From positions 310,001-374,000 of the forward strand of contig NZ_CP014619.1 of assembly GCF_002074055.1 (NCBI RefSeq): a stretch of DNA of 64,000 nucleotides, written 5' to 3'. This document shows, piece after piece, positions 37,229-49,862 of this stretch. The notes under the pieces were generated by a model. It saw only the letters and a program-made list of their open reading frames with translations, had not been told where the DNA came from and made no database searches. Within the stretch, counting starts at the first letter, position 1; each line of letters opens with the position of its first letter. The translations under genes were made by a program, and so were the position numbers. The DNA is from Frondihabitans sp. 762G35 (GTDB taxonomy: Bacteria; Actinomycetota; Actinomycetes; Actinomycetales; Microbacteriaceae).

Positions 37229-38207
37229 TGAACGACAGCTCCCTCTTGTTGCCCAGGATCCCCTGGGGTCTGAAGATGATCAGGCACATGAGCGCGACTC
37301 CGACGAGGACGTACGAGAACTGGACGGTCTGCTGCTGGTTCATGATGCTCGACGGGATGAAGTCCTGCGCCAGGGTCTGGATGAGCAGCCGCATCACGAA
37401 GAAGAGGATCGCGCCGAGCACGGGGCCGAAAACGCTGGCCGCGCCACCGAGGAGCAGGGCCGTGTAGATGAAGAACGTCGTCGAGCGTCCGAGGCCGTCG
37501 GGCTGGACGGACGACGGCAGCACGTAGATGATGCCGGCGACGGCGCCGATCAGGCCGCCCAGGACGAGGGCCTGGAGCTTGTACGAGTAGACGTTCTTGC
37601 CGAGGCTGCGGACGGCGTCCTCGTCCTCGCGGATCCCCTTGAGGACGCGGCCCCAGGGGCTCCTGCTGAGAGCGAAGACGAGCAGCGTGAAGAGCGCGAC
37701 GAGCGACCAGCCGACGATGCGGATCCACCAGCCGTTGACGCCGTTGTTGTCGTAGGTAAACCAGAGGATCGTGGTCGCCTGGTTCGGGAGCGGCGACAGG
37801 GCGATGAAGGGTCCGTTGAACGTGTTGCCGGTGATGCCGTTCGAGCCGCCGGTGAGGCTGGTCAGGATGCTCGACCGGCCCACCATGCGGATGATCTCCG
37901 CCGCCGAGATCGTGACGATCGCCAGATAGTCGCCCCGGAGCTTCAGGGTGGGCAACCCGAGGACGAACGCGAAGACCAGCGCGCAGAGGAGGGCGACGAG
38001 CGTGGCCAGCCAGATGCCGAGGCCGTTCTCGATCGAGATGGCGAATCCGTAGGCGCCGAGCAGGAGGAACGCCGCCTGACCGATGTTGAGGAGGCCGGCG
38101 AAGCCGAAGTGGATGTTGAGGCCGATGGCCGCGATGGCGAACGCTGCCGTGGTGGGCGCGAGCGCCTGGACCGTGAGGGACTGCAGCAGGCTGACGAGGT
38201 AATCCAT
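37221..38207 (-). CDS. livM: Branched-chain amino acid-type ABC transporter permease LivM
   Basis: 328 residues, about nine membrane segments. It starts MDYLVSLLQSLTVQALAPTT and carries IGLNIHFGFAGLLNIGQAAF, LPTLKLRGDYLAIVTISAAE, the cytoplasmic coupling loop SPWGRVLKGIREDEDAVRSL and the IIFRPQGILG end typical of LivM. The start is ATG 38207; a longer open frame continuing to 40055 belongs to another frame of livH and guaB and was rejected. 14 nt after livH. Confidence 0.93.
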   Translation of the reverse strand: MDYLVSLLQSLTVQALAPTTAAFAIAAIGLNIHFGFAGLLNIGQAAFLLLGAYGFAISIENGLGIWLATLVALLCALVFAFVLGLPTLKLRGDYLAIVTISAAEIIRMVGRSSILTSLTGGSNGITGNTFNGPFIALSPLPNQATTILWFTYDNNGVNGWWIRIVGWSLVALFTLLVFALSRSPWGRVLKGIREDEDAVRSLGKNVYSYKLQALVLGGLIGAVAGIIYVLPSSVQPDGLGRSTTFFIYTALLLGGAASVFGPVLGAILFFVMRLLIQTLAQDFIPSSIMNQQQTVQFSYVLVGVALMCLIIFRPQGILGNKRELSFSV

Positions 38208-38221
38208 GGTGTGGTGCTCCC

Positions 38222-41379
<3,158 letters not shown>

Positions 41380-41410
41380 CGGGCGGAGGCCGCCCGTCGG
41401 CGGTCACCGG

Positions 41411-41416
41411 TAGGGT
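41411..41416 (+). promoter_or_regulatory. -10 box for leaderless guaB3
   Basis: TAGGGT ends 6 nt before the GTG start at 41423, 31 nt after guaB stops. Confidence 0.55.
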
Positions 41417-41422
41417 TGACGG

Positions 41423-42544
41423 GTGACTGAGGTAGAGATCGGCGTGGCCAAGCGCGCCCGCAGGGCGTATGCGTTCGACGACATCGCGATCGTGCCGTCG
41501 CGGCGCACCCGCGACCCGCGCGACGTGAGCGTCTCGTGGTCCATCGACGCGTTCCAGTTCGAGTCGCCCATCATCGCGGCCCCGATGGACTCCGTCGTCA
41601 GCCCGGCCACGGCCATCCGCATGGGGCAGCTCGGCGGTCTCGGGGTCCTCGACCTCGAGGGCGTGTGGACCCGCTACGACGACCCGGAGGCGGTGCTCGC
41701 CGAGATCCGCGGCCTGCCCGACGACCAGGCGACGCGCCGGATGCAGGAGATCTACGCCGCCCCCATCCGGCCCGACCTCGTCACGGCCCGTCTCGCGGAG
41801 ATCCGTGCCGCCGGCGTCGTGGTGGCCGGTGCCCTCAGCCCGCAGCGCACGCAGGACCTCTATCAGACGGTCGTCGACGCCGGCGTCGACGTGTTCGTCA
41901 TCCGCGGCACGACCGTCTCGGCGGAGCACGTCTCGAAGAGCAGCGAGCCGCTCAACCTGAAGAAGTTCATCTACGAGCTCGACGTTCCGGTCATCGTCGG
42001 CGGAGCGTCGACCTACACCGCGGCTCTCCACCTCATGCGCACGGGAGCCGCCGGCGTCCTCGTCGGGTTCGGCGGGGGAGCGGCGTCGACGACGCGTGCC
42101 TCGCTCGGCATCCACGCGCCCATGGCCACCGCCGTCGCCGACGTCGCCGGTGCTCGCCGCGACTACCTCGACGAGTCCGGCGGGCGCTACGTGCACGTCA
42201 TCGCCGACGGCGGTCTCGGCACCTCGGGCGACATCGTCAAGGCCGTCGCGATGGGAGCCGACGCCGTGATGCTCGGTGCCGCCCTCGCCCGGGCGACCGA
42301 CGTGCCCGGCGGCGGCTTCCACTGGGGTGCCGAGGCGCACCACCCGGAGCTTCCCCGCGGCCGCCGCGTCGAGGTCGGCTCGATCGGCACGCTCGAGACG
42401 ATCCTCTACGGGCCCGCCCCCACGGCCGACGGCACCGCCAACCTGCTGGGCGCCCTGCGCCGCTCGATGGCGACGACGGGCTACAGCGACCTCAAGGAGT
42501 TCCAGCGCGTCGAGGTCGTCGTCGCGCCGTACCACCCCCACTGA
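41423..42544 (+). CDS. guaB3: GuaB3 family IMP dehydrogenase-related protein
   Basis: 373 residues, IMPDH-like barrel without the CBS insert. Family start EIGVAKRARRAYAFDDIAIV, FESPIIAAPMDSVVSPATAI and HVIADGGLGTSGDIVKAVAM. The loop that carries the catalytic Cys in IMPDH reads GFGGGAASTTRASLGIHAP here, with no Cys, so it is not expected to work as a standard IMP dehydrogenase. GuaB3 is conserved beside guaB in actinobacteria; its exact role is unsettled. GTG start. Confidence 0.93.
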   Translation: MTEVEIGVAKRARRAYAFDDIAIVPSRRTRDPRDVSVSWSIDAFQFESPIIAAPMDSVVSPATAIRMGQLGGLGVLDLEGVWTRYDDPEAVLAEIRGLPDDQATRRMQEIYAAPIRPDLVTARLAEIRAAGVVVAGALSPQRTQDLYQTVVDAGVDVFVIRGTTVSAEHVSKSSEPLNLKKFIYELDVPVIVGGASTYTAALHLMRTGAAGVLVGFGGGAASTTRASLGIHAPMATAVADVAGARRDYLDESGGRYVHVIADGGLGTSGDIVKAVAMGADAVMLGAALARATDVPGGGFHWGAEAHHPELPRGRRVEVGSIGTLETILYGPAPTADGTANLLGALRRSMATTGYSDLKEFQRVEVVVAPYHPH

Positions 42545-42674
42545 GCCGGCCACCGGCGGCGGGAATCGGAGGAGGCCTCCGGGCGTTGTCCACAGGTGAA
42601 GCGCAGCCCGGAGACCCTCGAGAACTCGAACGGTAAGCTGAGACGACTGCCCCCGAACCTCTGGAGACCAGCTC

Positions 42675-43214
42675 ATGGTTGACGTGCGTCGTGTGAAACT
42701 CCCCGGCGTGGGAGTGCTCCACACCTTCATCACCGACGACGGTGGCAAGTGCGGTGTCATCACGCACCGGTCGGGTCACAGCGATCTGATCACGTTCAGC
42801 GACGAGTCCGACGACAAAGACGTCACCAAGGTCTCGCTCCGCCTGAGCGAAGACGAGGCGCATACGCTCGCCGAGCTCCTTGGCGGCACCCGCATCACCG
42901 AGTCGCTGTCCGCGCTCGAGCAGATGCCCGGCCTCAGCATCGACTGGTTCACGGTCGACTACGACGACCACATCGCCGGCCAGCCCCTCGGCGACCTCTC
43001 CGCGAAGGGCGTCGTCGGCCTGACCGTCGTGGCCGTGGTGCGCGGCGAGACCGCGAATCCTGCGCCCTCCGGTGATTTCCGCGTCTTCCCCGGCGACACG
43101 CTCGTGGTCGCCGGCTCGCCCGAGAAGGTCGCCAAGGCCTTCGCCTTCTACCGCAGCGGCGGAATGAAGGCCAAGGCGGGCGGCTCCTCGATCGACGCCC
43201 CGCCGGGAGGGTAG
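42675..43214 (+). CDS. khtT: K+/H+ antiporter regulatory subunit, KhtT-like (RCK_C)
   Basis: 179 residues. The N-terminal ~70 (VRRVKLPGVGVLHTFITDDG, VSLRLSEDEAHTLAELLGG) match KhtT-type regulatory subunits, followed by a TrkA-C/RCK_C domain (residues ~85-165; GDLSAKGVVGLTVVAVVRGE, FPGDTLVVAGSPEKVAKAF). These domains gate the antiporter in response to ligands such as c-di-AMP in relatives; that is family knowledge. ATG follows CTCTGGAGACCAGCTC. 5 nt before the antiporter gene. A TAAGCT -10 box is at 42634. Confidence 0.9.
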   Translation: MVDVRRVKLPGVGVLHTFITDDGGKCGVITHRSGHSDLITFSDESDDKDVTKVSLRLSEDEAHTLAELLGGTRITESLSALEQMPGLSIDWFTVDYDDHIAGQPLGDLSAKGVVGLTVVAVVRGETANPAPSGDFRVFPGDTLVVAGSPEKVAKAFAFYRSGGMKAKAGGSSIDAPPGG

Positions 43215-43219
43215 GCAGG

Positions 43220-44704
43220 ATGCACCTGGGCGAAGAGCTCCTCGTTCTCGGTGTCCTGCTCCTCCTCGCGTACGTGCTGGGCAGGCTCGCCAAACTGATC
43301 GGCCTGCCCACAATCCCGATCTACATGGTGGTCGGGCTCTTGGCGAGCCCGCACGTCGGCTGGTTCCCGCTCGACTTCGGCGCCGACAAGATCGAGCTGA
43401 TCGCGATCTTCGGTCTGATCCTGCTGCTGTTCAACCTCGGCCTCGAGTTCGATCAAGACGAGTTCTTCGGCAACGTCGGCAAGCTCGTGCTCTCGGGCGG
43501 CAGCTACATCCTAGCCAACATGGTGGTCGGCCTGGCCTTCGGCTTCTGGCTCGGCTGGGGCACGCGGGAGGCCCTCATCATCGCCGGCATCACGGCGACG
43601 TCGTCGAGCGCGATCGTCACCAAGCTCCTCATCGAGCTCGGCCGCCTGGCGAACAACGAGACGCCGATGATCCTCGGCGTCACCGTCGTCGAGGACATCT
43701 TCATCGCCATCTACCTGGCGATCGTGTCGGTCGTGCTGAGCGGCGAGACCGATCCGCTGCCGGTCATCAGCAAGCTGCTCATCGCGTTCCTCTTCCTCGT
43801 GGTGATGTTCAGCGTCGCGCGCTGGGGAGGCAAGGTCGTCTCGCGGCTCATCCGCACGCGCGACGACGAGCTCTTCACGATCCTGTTCTTCGGTCTCGCC
43901 GTCACCTTCGCCGGGATCGGCGAGATCCTCGGGGTCACCGACGCCATCGGCGCGTTCCTCATCGGTCTGGTCATCGGGGCGACCCGGTTCCGCTCGCGGA
44001 TCGAGGCGTTCGCCCTGCCCATGCGCGACGTGTTCGCCGCCTTCTTCTTCCTCAACTTCGGCCTGGGGCTCAACCCCGGCACGTTCCCGGCGGTCGTCTG
44101 GCCCGTGCTCGGCGCGGTGCTCATGACAATGGTCATCAACGTCGGGGCGGGCCAGTTCGTCGCGTGGCTCAACAAGCTCGGGCCTCAGGCCGGCATCAAC
44201 ACCGCGTTCATCCTCCACAACCGCGGGGAGTTCGCGCTCATCCTGGCGACCCTGTCGGTGGGCGCAGGACTCGACTCCCGCATCCAGCCGTTCGCCGGTC
44301 TCTACGTGCTGATCATGGCGGTCGTCGGTCCGCTCCTCGCCAGCAATTCCGAGAGGATCGGGGGCGTACTCTTGCGATCGCGGAAGAAACCGAGCAAGAC
44401 GTCCGACCGCTCCTCCCGGGCCGAACCGCGACACGGCGAGGAGATCGCTCTCATGGAGGCCGCCCTCGCGGGGCGACCTCTCCAGAGGGCGGACGACGGC
44501 GACGACGACGAGGCGTTCGACTTCGAGACCGAGGAGTCGTCCGAAGCGAGAGCATCCCGCGACGATGCGGACGACGGCGACTACGACAGCGAGTTCGACG
44601 GCGCCTTCGGGCCCGAGGAGCGCTCCACGGTCGACCGGGCGGCGGAGCAGGCCGGGCAGCAGTCCGACCAGCGAGCGACGAGGCAGAGAGACCCCGAATA
44701 CTGA
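43220..44704 (+). CDS. khtU: Monovalent cation:proton antiporter (CPA2), KhtU-like
   Basis: 494 residues, about twelve membrane segments. LGVLLLLAYVLGRLAKLIGL and LLLFNLGLEFDQDEFFG are CPA2/KefB-type; GITATSSSAIVTKLLIELG resembles the ion-binding unwound helix region. The last ~120 residues are a cytoplasmic, very acidic tail (DDGDDDEAFDFETEESSEAR). With the KhtT-like subunit upstream it probably exports K+ in exchange for H+. It ends in TGATG, overlapping the SURF1 start. Confidence 0.92.
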   Translation: MHLGEELLVLGVLLLLAYVLGRLAKLIGLPTIPIYMVVGLLASPHVGWFPLDFGADKIELIAIFGLILLLFNLGLEFDQDEFFGNVGKLVLSGGSYILANMVVGLAFGFWLGWGTREALIIAGITATSSSAIVTKLLIELGRLANNETPMILGVTVVEDIFIAIYLAIVSVVLSGETDPLPVISKLLIAFLFLVVMFSVARWGGKVVSRLIRTRDDELFTILFFGLAVTFAGIGEILGVTDAIGAFLIGLVIGATRFRSRIEAFALPMRDVFAAFFFLNFGLGLNPGTFPAVVWPVLGAVLMTMVINVGAGQFVAWLNKLGPQAGINTAFILHNRGEFALILATLSVGAGLDSRIQPFAGLYVLIMAVVGPLLASNSERIGGVLLRSRKKPSKTSDRSSRAEPRHGEEIALMEAALAGRPLQRADDGDDDEAFDFETEESSEARASRDDADDGDYDSEFDGAFGPEERSTVDRAAEQAGQQSDQRATRQRDPEY

Positions 44705-45516
44705 TGACCGAGACCCAGGTGAAGGCGCCCCTCCTGCCCGAGAGCATGTGGGAGGTCGCCCGGCGACCCCGCTGGATCGCCGCGCTCGTCTTCGCCCTCG
44801 CGGTGGCGGCCCTCTTCGCGTGGCTGGGTCACTGGCAGCTCGACCGCAGCGTCGTCAGTCTCCGACCGATCAACACCGGCACCGAGACGAGCAAGGTCCT
44901 CTCCGACGTCGCGAAGCCCCAGTCCGAGTTCCCGGACCGCCTCACCGGGCAGAAGGTCACCGTCGAGGGCTCGTTCGCGCCCGGCGACTTCCGCGTGCTC
45001 AGCGACCGGCTCGACGGAGGGCGATCCGGCTACTGGCTGATCGGGCGCTTCGTCGACCGGGCCGACGGCTCCTCGCTGGCCGTTGCGCTCGGCTGGGGCG
45101 CGACCGCCGCCCAGGCGCGCGCGGCGGAGTCGTCCGTCCCGCTGTCGCCGACGGTCGAGACGCTGGCCGGTCGCTACCTGCCGAGCGAGGCCTCGTCCGA
45201 CGGCAAGTACCAGCAGGGCCTCGAGACCGTCGTCTCGGTGCCGCAGCTGATCAACGAGTGGCAGGGCTTCTCGGGCGCCGTCTACGACGGCTACGTCGTC
45301 GACGGCCGGGGCTGGGGCGGTCTCGAGGCGATCTCGTCGCCCCCGCCCATCGACAAGGCCACCGTCAACTGGCTCAACATCTTCTACGCCGTCGAGTGGG
45401 TCATCTTCGCCGGCTTCGCCATCTTCCTCTGGTACCGACTCGTCCGCGACGCGTTCGAGCGCGAGCTCGAAGAGGCGCAGGAGTCGGCGGGCGACGCCGA
45501 TCCGTCGGCCGCCTGA
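44704..45516 (+). CDS. SURF1 family cytochrome oxidase assembly protein
   Basis: 270 residues. Two membrane segments bracket an extracytoplasmic domain: residues ~23-42 (WIAALVFALAVAALFAWLG) and ~232-250 (WVIFAGFAIFLWYRL). The start of the fold WLGHWQLDRSV, the RVLSDRL segment and GYVVDGRGWGGLEAISSPPP with NWLNIFYAVEWVIF are SURF1-like. SURF1 helps insert heme into cytochrome c oxidase. Start coupled to the antiporter stop (TGATG). Confidence 0.9.
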   Translation: MTETQVKAPLLPESMWEVARRPRWIAALVFALAVAALFAWLGHWQLDRSVVSLRPINTGTETSKVLSDVAKPQSEFPDRLTGQKVTVEGSFAPGDFRVLSDRLDGGRSGYWLIGRFVDRADGSSLAVALGWGATAAQARAAESSVPLSPTVETLAGRYLPSEASSDGKYQQGLETVVSVPQLINEWQGFSGAVYDGYVVDGRGWGGLEAISSPPPIDKATVNWLNIFYAVEWVIFAGFAIFLWYRLVRDAFERELEEAQESAGDADPSAA

Positions 45517-45576
45517 CCGCCCTCGGCCCTCGCTCGACGTCGACGCAGTGCCGTCGTCGCGCCGATCGGCTCCGGG

Positions 45577-45582
45577 TAGAAT
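45577..45582 (+). promoter_or_regulatory. -10 box for leaderless DUF3817 gene
   Basis: TAGAAT lies 7 nt before the ATG at 45590. Confidence 0.6.
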
Positions 45583-45589
45583 CGGCGCC

Positions 45590-46029
45590 ATGCCTCTGAA
45601 GCCCCGGCCGCGCGACATCCCCAAGATCCCGGGCGCCGTGCGCCTTTACAAGATCTCGGCGTACGTGACCGGCGTCATGCTCCTGCTGCTCTGCGTCGAG
45701 ATGATCCTCAAGTACACGCCGCTCCACACGGAGCTCGCCATCGGCGACCCGCGCGGCTTCCTGGTCCCGGCGGGCAGCATCCGGAGCCCCGCCCTCGACC
45801 TCTCGCTGGGCATCCTGATCGCCCACGGCTGGCTCTACGTCGTCTACCTCTTCATGGACTTCCGTCTGTGGAGCATCATGCGCTGGCCCTTCACGCGCTT
45901 CGTCCTCATCGCCCTGGGAGGCATCATTCCGTTCCTGTCGTTCGTCATGGAGCGCCGTATGGCGGCGCTCGCCCTGTCTCAGTACGGCGAGCTCCAGGCC
46001 GAGCGCGCCGTCGCCCGGGCGGCCGCGGC

Positions 46030-46033
<4 letters not shown>
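45590..46033 (+). CDS. DUF3817 membrane protein
   Basis: 147 residues with about three membrane segments ([56 protein letters not shown]). Pattern and the start [16 protein letters not shown] match DUF3817, an uncharacterised actinobacterial family usually beside guaA. ATG 45590 is supported by the -10 box and starts MPLKPRPRD; an earlier ATG at 45548 is upstream of the promoter. TGA overlaps the guaA ATG. Confidence 0.92.
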
Positions 46034-47613
<1,580 letters not shown>

Positions 47614-47633
47614 TCCCCGCCGAATCCGCGTGA

Positions 47634-47673
47634 ACGAAAGCGGGCCGCCCCCGAGGGGACGGCCCGCTTTCGT
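47634..47673 (+). terminator. Intrinsic terminator after guaA (bidirectional)
   Basis: ACGAAAGCGGGCCG (47634-47647) pairs exactly with CGGCCCGCTTTCGT (47660-47673). A smaller CGGGCGGC/GCCGCCCG-like hairpin follows at 47679-47699. Both lie between convergent genes guaA and the Bax1-I gene. Confidence 0.85.
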
Positions 47674-47706
47674 GTCGCCGGGCGGCATCGGCCGCCCGGG
47701 CGGACG

Positions 47707-48558
47707 CTAGTTGTTGCCGCGCAGGATCGCGAGGAATCGCAGGATCTCCGTGTACAGCCACACGATCGTCACGACGAGACCGAAGGCGGCCTGCCAGCCG
47801 AAGATGCGCGGAGCCCCGCGGTCGACACCCACCTTGATCTGCGTGAAGTCGAGGACGAGCGAGTAGGCCGCGAGGAGCACGACGACGATGCCGATCACGG
47901 CTCCGATGGGCAGGAATCCGAACAACTTGATGCTGCTCAGGCCGAAATCGCCCGAAGCCGCTCCGACGCCGAAGATCTGGAGCCCGATGTTGACGAGCGT
48001 GTAGGCGGCGTAGCCGACCATCGCCACGAGGAAGATCTGGGTGGCGCGCTTCGACGCGCGGACCTTGCCCGAGGCGAACAGCGCCAAGGTCACGGCGAAG
48101 ACGCCCAGGGTGCCGAACACGGCCTGAGGGACGATGCCCGGGTAGCGAGTGTCGAAGAACGCGGAGATGCCGCCGACGAAGAGGCCTTCGAAGCCGGCGT
48201 AGGCGAGCACGAGCGCACCGGACGGCCGCTTCTTGAAGATGTTCGCCATCGCGAGACCGAAGCCGACCAGGCCGCCGACGATCCAGAGGCCGGGGATCCA
48301 CCAACCGGCCACCGCACCGACGAGGAGGACGGCGAACGCGCCGACCGTCTTCGCGATGGTGTCTTCGTACGTCATCCGGTCGGTGTCGACCGGAGAGGCG
48401 CTGGGCTGGCTGTACATCTGCTGGAGCTGTTCGGCCGTCATGCCGCCGTTGACGACGGGCTGACGTTCCGCCGCCTGGGCGTTCTGCCACTTCGCGAGGT
48501 CGTTCGCGTTGTTCGAGAAGGCCGGTGACTGGCTGAAGCCGGGGTTCGAGTGGGCCAT
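47707..48558 (-). CDS. Bax inhibitor-1/YccA family membrane protein
   Basis: 283 residues with a ~75-residue soluble, Gln/Ser/Pro-rich head (NPGFSQSPAFSNNANDLAKW) and seven membrane segments from YEDTIAKTVGAFAVLLVGAV. SGALVLAYAGFEGLFVGGIS is typical of this actinobacterial subgroup. BI-1/YccA proteins are implicated in membrane protein quality control and calcium leak; function here unproven. ATG 48558 is preceded by CGGAGGACCAC; the longer reading upstream has no ribosome site. Confidence 0.92.
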   Translation of the reverse strand: MAHSNPGFSQSPAFSNNANDLAKWQNAQAAERQPVVNGGMTAEQLQQMYSQPSASPVDTDRMTYEDTIAKTVGAFAVLLVGAVAGWWIPGLWIVGGLVGFGLAMANIFKKRPSGALVLAYAGFEGLFVGGISAFFDTRYPGIVPQAVFGTLGVFAVTLALFASGKVRASKRATQIFLVAMVGYAAYTLVNIGLQIFGVGAASGDFGLSSIKLFGFLPIGAVIGIVVVLLAAYSLVLDFTQIKVGVDRGAPRIFGWQAAFGLVVTIVWLYTEILRFLAILRGNN

Positions 48559-48754
48559 GTGGTCCTCCGAGGATCTGTGCTGGTTGCGCACTGCTGTTGC
48601 CACGATGGTAGTCGACGCCCCTCTCTCGAGCGCTGGGAATTCACCTGATGAGAAGCCGATTCGCCGAGAGCGTACCTGCAGAGGGTGCACGATTCCATGG
48701 TGCGAGGTCACCCGATGTTCACTGCGGCCTCGCTCGGCGCCGTGGGCCGCGCGC

Positions 48755-48760
48755 TAGCGT
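48755..48760 (+). promoter_or_regulatory. -10 box for leaderless GDPD gene
   Basis: TAGCGT ends 6 nt before the GTG at 48767. Confidence 0.5.
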
Positions 48761-48766
48761 GATCGG

Positions 48767-49804
48767 GTGACAGACTCGCCCCGCGTCATCGCCCACCGGG
48801 GGGCCTCCGGCCTCCGCCCCGAGCACGGAGCCGCCGCCTACGCGCTGGCCGTCGAAGCAGGGGCCGACGCCATCGAGCCGGACGTCGTGGCGACCCGCGA
48901 CGGCGTGCTCGTCCTCCGGCACGAGAACGAGATCTCGGCGACGACGGACGTGGCCGAGCATCCTGCGTTCCGGGACCGCCGACGGACGACCGAGGTCGAC
49001 GGCGAGGCGCTGACCGGCTGGTTCACCGAGGACTTCACCTGGGCCGAGCTCCAGGAGCTGCGGATCCGGGAGCGGCTGCCGGAGCTGCGACCGGGGAGCG
49101 CGGCGCACGACGGCGAGGGCAGGATCCTCCGGCTGGCCGACCTCCTCGGCCTCCTCGACGATGGCGCGGCCCGCGACCGCGGCACGGCGCTCGTCGCGGA
49201 GATCAAGCACCCGACCCACTTCGCCGCGCTCGGTCTCCCCCTCGACGAGCTCTTCGCCGCCGAGATCGCCGCCGCCGGGTGGACCGACGACGCGAGGCTC
49301 ACCGTCGAGAGCTTCGAGAAGAGCGTGCTCGAGCGGCTCCGGGCTCGCGGGGTCGGCGGCCGTCTCGTCTACCTCGTCGAGGCCCGGGGAGCCGCGTTCG
49401 ACCTCGTGGCGCGGGACGGCGCCGGGGCCCTCCCGTACGCCGAGCAGCTCGCCCCCGCGGGACTCCGGCTGCTCGCGGGTGACCTCGACGGCATCAGCCT
49501 CCCGAAGGAGCTCCTGCTCGATGCCGACGGCGCGCAGGATGCCTCCCTCGTCACCGCCGCGCACGCCGAGGGTCTCGAGGTCTTCACCTGGACCCTCCGG
49601 CCGGAGAACGCCTTCCTCGCCGCGCCGTTCCGCCTCGGCGACCGCCCGGCGGACCACGGCGACTGGCGGGCGGAGCTCGACCGGATCGTCTCGACCGGGG
49701 TCGACGGGGTGTTCGCGGACGTCCCGGGGCTCGTCCTCGGCGCTCTGGGTCGCGGCGAAGCTCCGGCCCGCCGCGTGCCGGGCGCCGGGGCCCGCGACGC
49801 CTGA
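48767..49804 (+). CDS. Glycerophosphodiester phosphodiesterase family protein
   Basis: 345 residues. Hydrolyses glycerophosphodiesters to glycerol-3-P and an alcohol. Family motifs are VIAHRGASGLRPEHGAAAY (catalytic HRG; the usual PENT reads PEHG), AGADAIEPDVVATRDGVLVL and RHEN in place of HD, VAEIKHP and TVESFEK, and VFTWTLRPEN near the C-terminus. No signal peptide, so probably cytosolic. GTG start with a -10 box 6 nt upstream. Confidence 0.88.
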   Translation: MTDSPRVIAHRGASGLRPEHGAAAYALAVEAGADAIEPDVVATRDGVLVLRHENEISATTDVAEHPAFRDRRRTTEVDGEALTGWFTEDFTWAELQELRIRERLPELRPGSAAHDGEGRILRLADLLGLLDDGAARDRGTALVAEIKHPTHFAALGLPLDELFAAEIAAAGWTDDARLTVESFEKSVLERLRARGVGGRLVYLVEARGAAFDLVARDGAGALPYAEQLAPAGLRLLAGDLDGISLPKELLLDADGAQDASLVTAAHAEGLEVFTWTLRPENAFLAAPFRLGDRPADHGDWRAELDRIVSTGVDGVFADVPGLVLGALGRGEAPARRVPGAGARDA

Positions 49805-49862
49805 CGGCCGAGCCGGACCCGTGGGCCACGATGTCGGTGGGCCCGCTTAAGCTGGACGGATC

